This document shows, piece by piece, positions 1 to 8,066 of a stretch of 64,000 bases of DNA (position 1 is the stretch's first letter; each line of letters starts with the position of its first letter). This DNA comes from Hyphomicrobiales bacterium (GTDB taxonomy: Bacteria; Pseudomonadota; Alphaproteobacteria; Rhizobiales; Xanthobacteraceae): the NCBI GenBank assembly GCA_016713235.1, contig JADJPN010000002.1, positions 496,001 to 560,000 on the forward strand, read 5' to 3'. A program made the translations under genes and the position numbers. The notes beneath the pieces were generated by a model. That model was not told where the DNA came from. It searched no databases and worked only from the letters and a program-made list of their open reading frames with translations.

Positions 1-390
1 GTAAGCCGGCGCTTGCAAGCCCTCGAGCAGACGCACGGCGGAAGAGTCGAACGGCGTGCTGAACAGCGTAATTCCGACTTCCCTCGCGCGCTCAAACAAG
101 GGCGCGTGCCATTCCCACGGCATGTGCGCCTTGTCGTAAAGTTCATGCAGGTTGCGACCCTTCCATGGGCCGCCTTCCACGACAAAGCCCGGACCGTCAT
201 GCGCGATTGTCATGGTGTCGGCAGTGTAGGTCTGAATCTTTACAGCGTCTGCGCCGACATCCTTCGCCCGCGCGATCAGGTTCTTGGTGCGGTCCAGCGA
301 GCCGTTATGGTTCGCGGAGATTTCTGCGATCACATAGGTCGGATAGCCGGGGCCGATCTTGCGGCCTGCAATTTCGAAAGTTAACGACAT
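1..390 (-). CDS. pseI: Pseudaminic acid synthase PseI (NeuB family), 3' part outside window
   Basis: The reverse strand reads ATG at 390 into an open frame of 130 codons that runs off the window edge. Near the N-terminus it has AEISANHNGSLD, then GADAVKIQTYTADT and ITLFSTPFDSSAV, the signature blocks of the NeuB/PseI/LegI sialic-acid-synthase barrel. The family condenses phosphoenolpyruvate with a 6-carbon sugar; PseI uses 2,4-diacetamido-2,4,6-trideoxy-L-altrose. Assignment to PseI rather than NeuB or LegI rests partly on pseG and pseF in the same co-directional run. The C-terminal antifreeze-like (SAF) domain would lie outside the window. It starts 5 bases after the methyltransferase stop at 396, so translation is probably coupled. 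Confidence 0.88.
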   Translation of the reverse strand, partial: MSLTFEIAGRKIGPGYPTYVIAEISANHNGSLDRTKNLIARAKDVGADAVKIQTYTADTMTIAHDGPGFVVEGGPWKGRNLHELYDKAHMPWEWHAPLFERAREVGITLFSTPFDSSAVRLLEGLQAPAY

Positions 391-395
391 GACTT

Positions 396-1061
396 CTATT
401 GGCTGGCGGTCTGGTTCGCCGGAAGCGGCAAGCCGTTCTTATATACATAAATCGTGAATTCGTAAGGGATCACATTCGCCTTCAGCTGATAGTCGTGACG
501 CAACGTGACGGCGGAGGAAAGCCCTGCCTTGCAGCGCGCGAAGGTTTCTATCGGGTCCATGTAATTGAGGTTCTCGGCGAGATAGTCGACGTAGGTTGAG
601 AGGCCGTTGAAGGCAATACCCTTGCGGGTGCGGGCGAACAGCGTTTTCAGCACGGCCTGCACATACTCGCTGGATGCGCTGTGTTTGTTGTTGAAGACGC
701 CGCTGATCAACACGTAGTCGAAATCTTCCGGCAAGCCATTCTTCAGAATGTCTCGGCACTCGAAGCGGGCGCTCGCGTGTTTTTTCTGCGCCGCAGCTGC
801 AAGATTCGGCGCGATTTCGTATCCGACATATTCGCCCTTGAAGCCTTGTGCGGAGAGTAGCTCGTAAAGCCGCCCCATGCCGCAGCCAAAGTCGAGTACC
901 TTCGCCGGTTTCAGGTCTCCGATTTCACATAGAATTTTCAGACGCAGATCCTGCGTCGGCTGGTCTGCCCACTGCGCGGCCGCGTGCGTGTCGCCACTTT
1001 CACGCAGCAGGCGGTCGTAATGCTCGGCGTTGGCTCTTGCGATGTCGTCGAAGGATTTCAT
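396..1061 (-). CDS. Class I SAM-dependent methyltransferase
   Basis: A 221-residue protein with the SAM-binding motif VLDFGCGMG at residues 55-63, followed by the acidic residue ending strand 2 (YVGYEIAP) and a DYVLISGVF strand, so a Rossmann-type class I methyltransferase is well supported. The substrate is unknown. It sits between pseI and a second methyltransferase with gaps of 5 and 4 bases, inside an operon for CMP-pseudaminic acid synthesis. That suggests it modifies the nonulosonic acid, a precursor or the finished glycan (inference). No signal peptide or membrane segment is visible, so it should be cytoplasmic. Confidence 0.8.
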   Translation of the reverse strand: MKSFDDIARANAEHYDRLLRESGDTHAAAQWADQPTQDLRLKILCEIGDLKPAKVLDFGCGMGRLYELLSAQGFKGEYVGYEIAPNLAAAAQKKHASARFECRDILKNGLPEDFDYVLISGVFNNKHSASSEYVQAVLKTLFARTRKGIAFNGLSTYVDYLAENLNYMDPIETFARCKAGLSSAVTLRHDYQLKANVIPYEFTIYVYKNGLPLPANQTASQ

Positions 1062-1065
1062 ACGG

Positions 1066-1731
1066 TCATTTCGTTGCGGTAACCATCCATTCGTTCAATT
1101 CGATGGACTGATTTTGCTCGGTGCGGATTATGCGGTTGATGTCCAGTTCTGCAAAGCTGGCTGTGAAGATAGAGCGGACGTCGCTTTCCGTGAATCCGCG
1201 GCGAACATACGGATTCTGCGCGCTGCCGACGCGGTAGTCCTTGTCGGACGCAAAGATAAAGAACCCCGCGCCGCCGGGACGCAAGAGATCTGCAATTTTT
1301 GGCATTGCGATTTCCACGACACCGGGCAGGGTGCATTCGAAAACGCCGACGCTCAGGATCGCGTCCAGTGATGCGGACGGAAGATCGATCTCTTCAATCG
1401 ATGCGACAAAAGCATCGGCACGGAGGCTTTTATCTTTCTCGCGTGCAAGGCGCTGCTCAGTCTTCTTCACGCCTTCCGGCGAGATGTCGCAGGCCATTGT
1501 TTCGAACCCACTCTGCGCCAGAAACACTGTATGCACGCCGCCGCCGCAGCCGAGATCGAGCGCGCGGGTCTTCTTGCGGTTATTCTCATCCTTGAAGCGC
1601 CGAAAGAAGAAGCGGACGACTTCGTCGCGCGGATATTGTGGCCCGCCACCAGCGTTCCACTTATCCCAAAGGCTGCGCTCGTTTTCGCTGTGCGCGTACA
1701 TTTCGTTCGTGTCCCGAGAGAGGCAACTCAT
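1066..1731 (-). CDS. Class I SAM-dependent methyltransferase
   Basis: A 221-residue protein with motif I ALDLGCGGG at residues 57-65, a second strand ending in an acidic residue (METMACDIS-like block) and the late motif LLRPGGAGFFIF typical of class I methyltransferases. An in-frame ATG at 1701 is an alternative start; neither start has a strong ribosome binding site. It resembles small-molecule methyltransferases more than RNA or protein ones, but the substrate is unknown. It lies 4 bases upstream of the other methyltransferase and 21 bases downstream of pseG, so one transcript probably carries pseF-pseG-MT-MT-pseI. The two methyltransferases share only general fold motifs and are not recent duplicates. 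Confidence 0.78.
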   Translation of the reverse strand: MSCLSRDTNEMYAHSENERSLWDKWNAGGGPQYPRDEVVRFFFRRFKDENNRKKTRALDLGCGGGVHTVFLAQSGFETMACDISPEGVKKTEQRLAREKDKSLRADAFVASIEEIDLPSASLDAILSVGVFECTLPGVVEIAMPKIADLLRPGGAGFFIFASDKDYRVGSAQNPYVRRGFTESDVRSIFTASFAELDINRIIRTEQNQSIELNEWMVTATK

Positions 1732-1752
1732 AGAACGTTTTCCACAGCCAGC

Positions 1753-2760
1753 CTAGTGCACCGCGTTAACGATACGGGCGGCGCCATTGCCGTCGCAGAG
1801 AGCGAAAGCGCGATCGCTCATCCGCGTGAGCAACGCTTCGTCTTGCGCGAGCGTCACGATGCGTCGGACGGCATGCGCGGGTTCGAAGTCGTTTCCGCCA
1901 ACAACTTGCGCGGCGCCGGTAGCAGCGAGCCGTTCGGTCGCAAGAAGATGGTAATCGGACGGGATGAAGAGAGCGGAGGGAAGCCCGAGCACGCAGCGCT
2001 CCCATGCGCTCGCGCCGGCGAGGCCGACAGCGAGGTCTGTTTCCAGTATCGCGCCCGGCATTTCGTTCGGGGCTCGCAAGACGGAGATCCGATTCGCATG
2101 CGCATCACAAACCGCCTTTATGTCATCTAGCGGGCGCGAGCCCGCAGCGATGTCGATTTTCAAACCCCGTGCGTGTTCGAGTAATGCTGGGAGTAGACGG
2201 CCGAGATAGTTGAACGGGTCGGTTGCGCCGAAGGTGAGCAGGATACGCTGCGCCGGCCCCGCTTTGCGGCGAGACTTCGCTTGATCGCGAAGTGATACGA
2301 ATGATTTTCCGACAAGTGCGTATTGTGACCCGGTCAGCACCGTACTGGTTTTCGGTACCTGGGCCACGTATTCGGACGCTTGGCGTCCGATGGTCTGGTC
2401 TACTAGCGCATCGCAGTCATGCGGTCGGTCAGGGAAATCCGTGATGACGAGAATGCGGGATGCAAACCTCCTGCATGCCTTCTCGTAGTTGATATGGCGT
2501 TCGCGATGGTCGAGGACGAGAGTGGTGTCATTCGCGTCTGCCAGCGAACCGAGCCGGTCGAGTTCGACTGCTTCATTGCCTTCGATTTCGACATAATTGT
2601 ACCGGGTGAGATTCGGGGCGGCGTTCACTGACCCTTTTCTCGTTACGAAAAGAATCTTGTAGTCAGCGTGTGCAAACGCATCCGCGAGCGCGAGGCAGCG
2701 CGCAACGTGTCCGGCGCCGAGTGTTGAAGAAGCGTCACAGCGGAAAACGATCGTCGTCAT
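1753..2760 (-). CDS. pseG: UDP-2,4-diacetamido-2,4,6-trideoxy-beta-L-altropyranose hydrolase PseG
   Basis: A 335-residue protein opening with FRCDASSTLGAGHVARCLAL, the GT-B-like PseG start in which the His of GxGH (residue 18) corresponds to the catalytic His of Campylobacter PseG (His17). Further on are VLDHR, LLTFGATDPFNYLGRLLPAL and AVGLAGASAWERCVLGLPS, the conserved nucleotide-sugar-binding blocks. The family removes UDP from the diacetamido trideoxy altrose, giving the free sugar that PseI condenses with phosphoenolpyruvate. It abuts pseF with no gap (pseF stop ends at 2761). PseB, PseC and PseH, which act earlier, are not in this window. Confidence 0.9.
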   Translation of the reverse strand: MTTIVFRCDASSTLGAGHVARCLALADAFAHADYKILFVTRKGSVNAAPNLTRYNYVEIEGNEAVELDRLGSLADANDTTLVLDHRERHINYEKACRRFASRILVITDFPDRPHDCDALVDQTIGRQASEYVAQVPKTSTVLTGSQYALVGKSFVSLRDQAKSRRKAGPAQRILLTFGATDPFNYLGRLLPALLEHARGLKIDIAAGSRPLDDIKAVCDAHANRISVLRAPNEMPGAILETDLAVGLAGASAWERCVLGLPSALFIPSDYHLLATERLAATGAAQVVGGNDFEPAHAVRRIVTLAQDEALLTRMSDRAFALCDGNGAARIVNAVH

Positions 2761-3489
2761 TCAAATTCCATCCGGAATGATGACATGTTTCCGGTTGATC
2801 TCGGCAATCTCTGGATTGCGTTCCAGCACTTCCAGAACATCCGCCATGGATCCCGAACTTTGCGGCGGAAGAGCTGCATACACAGCGCGCATGAACTGCA
2901 AATCCTCGGGATAATCGAGCACCCAGCGCAGATGCCCAAGTTCCGGTCTTCCAGAATGGAGATTTGTTTTCTTTAGGTGAGCAGCGCCGATTAGCCATTG
3001 GGTCGCATGCTCGCGGTTGAACGGGTCGGATGTTTTCGCCCCAGATTCCGCTAGCGAGGCAAACGTAAATGCCTCGCAGTCGAGGCCGATCGGATAGGAG
3101 CGGGGCTCTGCGTTCGACGCGTAGTCGGCGCCTTCGCGCTCGCGCAACGCGAGAAGCGCCTTGCAAACTTCCGGATCGATCAAGGGGCAATCCGCGGTGA
3201 TTCGCATCACGATGTCGGCGCTGACAAGCTCGGCCGCCTTCACGTAGCGTCCGAGAACGTCTGGCTCGCTTCCGCGAAAAACGATTGCGCCAGCACGCTG
3301 TGCTACTTCCGCGAGCGCATCGTCGCGGGAGAGATCAGAGGTTGCGCAAACGATAGCGTCCGCGCTGTGTACGCGCAAGCAGCGCGAAACGACGTGTTCG
3401 ATCGTCGTTTTGTCGCCGATCCGTTCCAGAACCTTGCCCGGCAAGCGAGAAGATCCCATGCGAGCCTGCATGATAATTGCCGTCGTCAT
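2761..3489 (-). CDS. pseF: Pseudaminic acid cytidylyltransferase PseF (SpsF-like)
   Basis: A 242-residue protein starting with TAIIMQARMGSSRLPGKVLE, the nucleotide-binding loop of CMP-sugar transferases of the NeuA/SpsF type, followed by MRITADCPLIDPEVC, the acidic metal-binding block. The role is activation of the nonulosonic acid as the CMP-sugar used by a glycosyltransferase. It appears to be the first gene of the minus-strand pse operon, with about 80 bases to the preceding SGNH gene. The name PseF rather than the broader glycosyltransferase/SpsF label is inferred from direct adjacency to pseG. Confidence 0.85.
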   Translation of the reverse strand: MTTAIIMQARMGSSRLPGKVLERIGDKTTIEHVVSRCLRVHSADAIVCATSDLSRDDALAEVAQRAGAIVFRGSEPDVLGRYVKAAELVSADIVMRITADCPLIDPEVCKALLALREREGADYASNAEPRSYPIGLDCEAFTFASLAESGAKTSDPFNREHATQWLIGAAHLKKTNLHSGRPELGHLRWVLDYPEDLQFMRAVYAALPPQSSGSMADVLEVLERNPEIAEINRKHVIIPDGI

Positions 3490-3570
3490 TGCGTCCTTAA
3501 TAGCTGGCGCGTGGCAAGTGATTCCTACACGCCCGGCGGCCGTTAACTCAAGGCCGGCCTATCGCCTGTC

Positions 3571-4695
3571 TTAACGCTTGCATCCGTGGCCTCCGAAATC
3601 GACCTCGTGCTTGCCGCCGCCGTATTTTTTTATCGTTATGGGCGAGGTCAGGCCGGAATTTTCTTTTACGAATCCGCGCAGGAAGTCCGTGTTGATGGCG
3701 GAGCTGATATCAGGTCTCTGCTGCGCAAGCGTGACTAGCATGCGAGCGTAACTGACTTCGCCGCCATGAAAGCCATCGAGGAACTCGCAATTGTCAGCGC
3801 CCGCAAATGCAGTCGGATCGATGAAGTCTGCGATATCGCTGCCGAGCATTCGGGCGAGCGCAAAGTAGAGGGTGTGTTTGCCGTTCTTGCGCATGAGGTC
3901 GATCGCGCTGGGCGCCATCGGTGCAACTATGGCCACCACCTTGATTCCGTTCTTTTCGAGGAGCGCGCGGATTTCATGCCAGCGCTTGATTGCGTAAGGA
4001 TTGGGTTCATCACTGCCGACGAAGCGGTCCTCCTGCGCGCCAATCATACGGAGCGTTCGCCGGAAGTTCACGTCCTCGGTCTTTTCCACGCCCGTCACGC
4101 GGGCGAGATAGTGGAAAGTGCCGTCGCCGTCGTAGCCCTGATTGGACTGGATCGCCGCCATGCCGAGCCGGTCGGGGCGGGTGGCGATACCGTGTCTGAG
4201 CGCGCGATTGCCTAGTACGTAGGTGGTACGGAATACGTTGCCCACCCTCTGCTCGCGAAGCACGAAGATATCGCGGCCATCGAGATAGCGCTCGTTGAAC
4301 CACCAGGGATCGAGAAAGACTAGCGCGACCTTCGGTTTGTTCTTCAACTCGACGATCTCCTGCGCGGCCCAATGCAGTTGTCCGATGGTGCGCGCGACAC
4401 CGCCCCAGTTCACGAGCGTGCCGTTCAGAAACTCGCTCCGCACCTGCATCGCGCGGGATGAGCCGATCACGACGATGTCGGGCCGCCGGAGCTTGGTAAG
4501 TTCGAGCTTATAGCCGGATACGTCCTGATCCAGCCCGCTTAAGTAAAGCGCGTCAGGCGACTTCGCTTGTATGGCAGCGATATCCGCTGCTTCGAACTCG
4601 CTGAAGCGGCCCCTGAGAAACTCTGACAAAGCGAGCGGAATCAGAAAGACGAGTAGCGCGGTCGAAAGGACACGAGTGATGAATGAGCGATACAT
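3571..4695 (-). CDS. SGNH-type O-acyltransferase partner of MBOAT (AlgJ/AlgX/DltD-like)
   Basis: A 374-residue protein from ATG at 4695 with one N-terminal membrane anchor (about residues 7-23) and a large soluble part. IVVIGSSRAM at about residues 74-83 resembles SGNH block I with Ser79 as likely nucleophile, and DGFHGGEVSYARML near residue 307 provides the D-x-x-H of block V. It follows the MBOAT gene by 14 bases. In AlgI/AlgJ, PatA/PatB and DltB/DltD systems an MBOAT carries the acyl group across the membrane and an SGNH partner transfers it to the glycan, so the same periplasmic job is inferred. A longer reading from 4845 would overlap the MBOAT gene and is less likely. Confidence 0.68.
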   Translation of the reverse strand: MYRSFITRVLSTALLVFLIPLALSEFLRGRFSEFEAADIAAIQAKSPDALYLSGLDQDVSGYKLELTKLRRPDIVVIGSSRAMQVRSEFLNGTLVNWGGVARTIGQLHWAAQEIVELKNKPKVALVFLDPWWFNERYLDGRDIFVLREQRVGNVFRTTYVLGNRALRHGIATRPDRLGMAAIQSNQGYDGDGTFHYLARVTGVEKTEDVNFRRTLRMIGAQEDRFVGSDEPNPYAIKRWHEIRALLEKNGIKVVAIVAPMAPSAIDLMRKNGKHTLYFALARMLGSDIADFIDPTAFAGADNCEFLDGFHGGEVSYARMLVTLAQQRPDISSAINTDFLRGFVKENSGLTSPITIKKYGGGKHEVDFGGHGCKR

Positions 4696-4709
4696 GCTCC
4701 GCGCGCCTA

Positions 4710-6289
4710 TCAAAACTGGAAGTACAGGAACGGTGTATCCTTCTGGATGTACGCGAACGTAATCCCGAGAAGAATGCCGAAGGCAATTGTGAGGTATCGG
4801 TTCGAATAGAATGCAGGCGTGGTCCAAGAACCGCGAGCGAGCCAATACCTAGGGCTATCTGCGGTGTCCTGGAGAAAATTTTTGGACACCAGATCGATCG
4901 CAGGGATTGCAAATGCAATAACGACAGCGACGATAATCACGATGCGAAACTCGCGATAGATTTTGCCGCTTGAATCGAGTAAAGGAACGAGGCCGCCGTC
5001 GAAGACCGGTATCGAGAAGGTTTGCGCTAGCTGCTTCGCAATGTCGGATGATGCAAGGTTAACCGGCAGCGAGAGGCCGTTCATGCCTGCCATGCCCGCG
5101 AGTATGGCGCGTGCGTCCGCTATGTTTTCCGCGCGAAAAAAAACCCAGGCGATGCAGACGCAAAGAAATGTGAGTGACCATGCGCCGAGTTTGCTTAGCA
5201 TTGAATTGCTCGGCCGCATGCCGAGGCGTGCCTTCATGCTGCGCCAAAGATAGTTGAGCGATAGGAACAGGCCGTGCAGCGCCCCCCAGATCACGAAGGT
5301 CCATGCCGCGCCGTGCCAGAGGCCGCCGAGCACCATGGTGATTAACAGGTTGAGATAGCGCCTCTGCTCGCCATACCGATTGCCGCCGAGCGGGATATAG
5401 AGATAGTCGCGCAGGAATGTCGAGAGTGAAATGTGCCAGCGCTTCCAGAAGTCCGCTATGCTGAGCGCGCGATAGGGGGCCACGAAGTTTAGGGGCATGC
5501 GAATATTGAAGAGGAGCGCGAGCCCGATCGCCATGTCGGAATAGCCTGAGAAATCGAAATAGAGCTGGAATGTGTATGCAAGCGTGCCGGCCCAGGCGTC
5601 GAAGAAGGTGACGGCAGCACCGTTATGCGCGGACGTGAAAATGCGGTCGGCGGTCGGCGCTAGATTGTCTGCGATCAATACTTTCTTCGCGAGTCCCATC
5701 GCGAAGATGACGGTGCCGGCCGCGATATTTTCCCAGTTGACCTTGTAGGTCTCGGCTTCCGCGAATTGCGGCATCATCTGTTTGTGATGCAGGAGCGGGC
5801 CTGCAATCAGATGTGGGAAGAAAGTAACGAACAGAAGATAATGCATCGGGTTGTATTCGCGGGCGATATTCCGGTGACCGTCGATAAGGAATGCGATCTG
5901 CGTAAACGTGAAAAAACGAGATGCCGAGCGGCAGAATGATCGAAAGCGCTCCCCACCTGACTGCCAGAGACATCGTTTAGCGTGGACAGAAAGAAGTTTG
6001 CGTACTTGAAGTAGGCAAGAATGAGCAAATTGACAGCAATGGCAAAGGCGGCGACAGCGACCCTTATGCGGTTTTCGGATTTTGCGATTAGGTATCCCGC
6101 GACATAATTGAGTACGACCGAAGCTAGCAGGAGCGCCACGAATTTCGGATTCCAGTAGCCATAGAAGGCGACTGAGGCCAGCGCCAGCCAAAGCGCAGCG
6201 TAACGGGCGCCGAAGCGCGCGAACAGAAAGAATCCCGCTAGCGCGGCAGGGAGATAGGCGAAGATGAACTCGTAGGAATTGAAAAGCAT
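4710..6289 (-). CDS. MBOAT family O-acyltransferase (AlgI-like), two frameshifts
   Basis: Correcting two single-base insertions gives 525 residues, normal for the AlgI family. It starts MLFNSYEFIFAYLPAALAG, the usual MBOAT opening, and continues with many membrane helices, FWKRWHISLSTFLRDYLYIP and LGGLWHGAAWTFVIWGALHG, which contains the invariant MBOAT histidine. The frame breaks at a C run at 5951-5954 (G run on the coding strand) and at an A run at 5911-5916; removing one base from each restores NDVSGSQVGALSIILP then LGISFFTFTQIAF. Both are homopolymers, so sequencing error is likely. The family moves acyl groups onto exported polysaccharides; the neighbouring SGNH gene is the likely partner. 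Apart from the breaks the gene looks healthy. Confidence 0.85.
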
Positions 6290-6408
6290 CGATGGCTATG
6301 GAGCGCTTAAGGGATTGATGTCGATGCCGTTTCAAGGGTTCGACTTTGGCCGACGGCCGCAATATATTCTAATGACTATCAGAATCTTGGCAAATTGCGA
6401 CGTGACGG

Positions 6409-7068
6409 ATGTCCTTGCGAATTGAGCCCAACCAGCAAGCCTTTGAAGACTATCTGAAGGTGCAGCTCCAAATTGTCGGTGTTGAATTCGGTAACGTGCA
6501 AAGCTCGCTTCCGGATGTCTATGCTCGTCTCGAAGGTCAGTTTGCACGAATCCGCAACAAGTATTTTTCAGCCGATGGCGGGCCGGTCTTACGGGTCGCG
6601 AATAACGCACAGTATACGATAGTGCTCTATCATCTGTCGCGTGCGGCGTTCGTCGCGGGCGACCGCGAGAAGGCCGACAGAATATATTCGTTGCTCAGAA
6701 TCGTGAGCGGCGTCGATCTCTATTACGAAGTCGAGTTGCCGAATTTATGGTTCTGCGACCACCCGCTGGGCACGGTTGTAGGTCGCGCAAAGTTCGATAG
6801 GGGAGCATCGCTCGTCTTTTCCCAGAACTGCAACATCGGAAACAACAAGCAGACCTATCCCGAGATCAAGGGAAATCTTTATATGTATCCGAACAGCAGC
6901 CTGCTCGGAGAGGTGCGCGTTGAGGGTAACGTCGTGCTCGGCAACGGTGCCTGCGTGATCGATGAAGGCGTGCTGAAAGACTGCATGGTGTTCGGGCGCT
7001 CGCCCGATCTGGCGATCAAGCCGCTGTCGGCCACGCAGTTTGCGGAGATCACGGCTTTCGACCTGTAG
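6409..7068 (+). CDS. Left-handed beta-helix acetyltransferase-like protein
   Basis: A 219-residue protein. The N-terminal half is helical. The C-terminal half reads GTVVGRAKFDRGASLVFSQN, then NIGNNKQTYPEIKG and LLGEVRVEGNVVLGNGACVI, the hexapeptide pattern of left-handed beta-helix acyltransferases and closest in feel to serine acetyltransferase. A clear catalytic His is not obvious, so activity is uncertain. It is the only plus-strand gene among minus-strand neighbours, diverging from the MBOAT gene across 119 bases. Given the glycan locus it may acetylate an amino sugar or serine-like substituent (inference). PseH proteins are GNAT enzymes, so this is not a standard PseH. Confidence 0.6.
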   Translation: MSLRIEPNQQAFEDYLKVQLQIVGVEFGNVQSSLPDVYARLEGQFARIRNKYFSADGGPVLRVANNAQYTIVLYHLSRAAFVAGDREKADRIYSLLRIVSGVDLYYEVELPNLWFCDHPLGTVVGRAKFDRGASLVFSQNCNIGNNKQTYPEIKGNLYMYPNSSLLGEVRVEGNVVLGNGACVIDEGVLKDCMVFGRSPDLAIKPLSATQFAEITAFDL

Positions 7069-7074
7069 TGCCGC

Positions 7075-8055
7075 TCAAGACTTGCGGAACAGGTCACGGA
7101 AGAAATAGCGCGCATTGTACCAGGAATAGAATGTCGCGAAGGCGCGCTGCCGCTCACCTGCATCGAAAGCCAGCGCATAGTTCCAATCCTGCATCTCGCG
7201 CTCGCACCAGTATTCGATTACTTTCGCTTCTTCGGCTGAAATGCGTTTGCGCCATGCGCCGGCGTTATCCGCACTGATGTTCGAAAATGCCTTGCCTTCG
7301 TGACTATTGCCAGATTGCGCGACGCCCATGACGGTCGGTGAGAGCATCGCGTTGTCAAATTCCCAGCCTAGGAAACGGCAAAGCGCTTCGAGAACCGGCT
7401 TCGGGTCAGCGACGAGGTCTTCGAAGCGCGCCGCGGCGAAGCTCTTCGGATGCAACGTCGTGTTAGTGCGCGCGGCAATCATGTCCATACGGCAGCGGTT
7501 GATAACGCTCGCTAATGTCTCAAGTTCGTTCTCGCCGAGCTTGGCGTAATAATTAGTCACACCAGCTTTGAGGGCGGCGTAATTGTCGCGCGGGTCACGC
7601 ACGAGATTGATCATCTTGAGAGCGGGAAGCGCCTGAATGAGGTCTTCGTGGAATACGGCCTGGCTGGTTTCCTTGAAGATCACGGTGGTGTCGTTAATTG
7701 GTGCGTCTGAGTATTCGCACCATGCTTTGCCGAGCGCATCCAGCACGGCAGGGCGGCTGAGGAGGTTGCCGCTGCCAAAGTATTTCCAGAAGAGTTCGAT
7801 CACGCGCGCGATATCGATCTGCGCCTGATTGTTTTCGGATTTGATCGCATTCAGCGTTTCACTAAGCACCAGATCGATGCGCGTGCGCAATTCCTCGGCG
7901 GTTGCGTCTTTGTTACCGGTAAAGACGGGGAAGTACGCGTAAAGCAACCCGACGTCCGAGGGGTATGAGATCGCGCGCTTGTGCCCGTCAAACAACGACA
8001 TCAGGAGCGTAGTGCCGCCTTTGCGATGTCCGGTCAGAAAAACGTAATCGGGCAT
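7075..8055 (-). CDS. Sulfotransferase family protein
   Basis: A 326-residue protein from ATG at 8055. The start YVFLTGHRKGGTTLLMSLF fits the 5'-phosphosulfate-binding loop of PAPS-dependent sulfotransferases and INLVRDPRDNYAAL fits the 3'-phosphate-binding block. The family transfers sulfate from PAPS to a hydroxyl or amine of a sugar or other acceptor. The gene begins 12 bases after the stop of the DUF4910-type gene, so they are likely co-transcribed. cysD and cysNC, which make PAPS, lie 3 kb away and diverge, supporting sulfation of the surface glycan as the role (inference). The acceptor is unknown. Confidence 0.78.
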   Translation of the reverse strand: MPDYVFLTGHRKGGTTLLMSLFDGHKRAISYPSDVGLLYAYFPVFTGNKDATAEELRTRIDLVLSETLNAIKSENNQAQIDIARVIELFWKYFGSGNLLSRPAVLDALGKAWCEYSDAPINDTTVIFKETSQAVFHEDLIQALPALKMINLVRDPRDNYAALKAGVTNYYAKLGENELETLASVINRCRMDMIAARTNTTLHPKSFAAARFEDLVADPKPVLEALCRFLGWEFDNAMLSPTVMGVAQSGNSHEGKAFSNISADNAGAWRKRISAEEAKVIEYWCEREMQDWNYALAFDAGERQRAFATFYSWYNARYFFRDLFRKS

Positions 8056-8066
8056 GACGCGTTTAC

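Noticed and set aside
13..384. Plus-strand open frame of 123 codons at the window start.
   Set aside because: The minus strand reads a convincing PseI N-terminus over the same bases.
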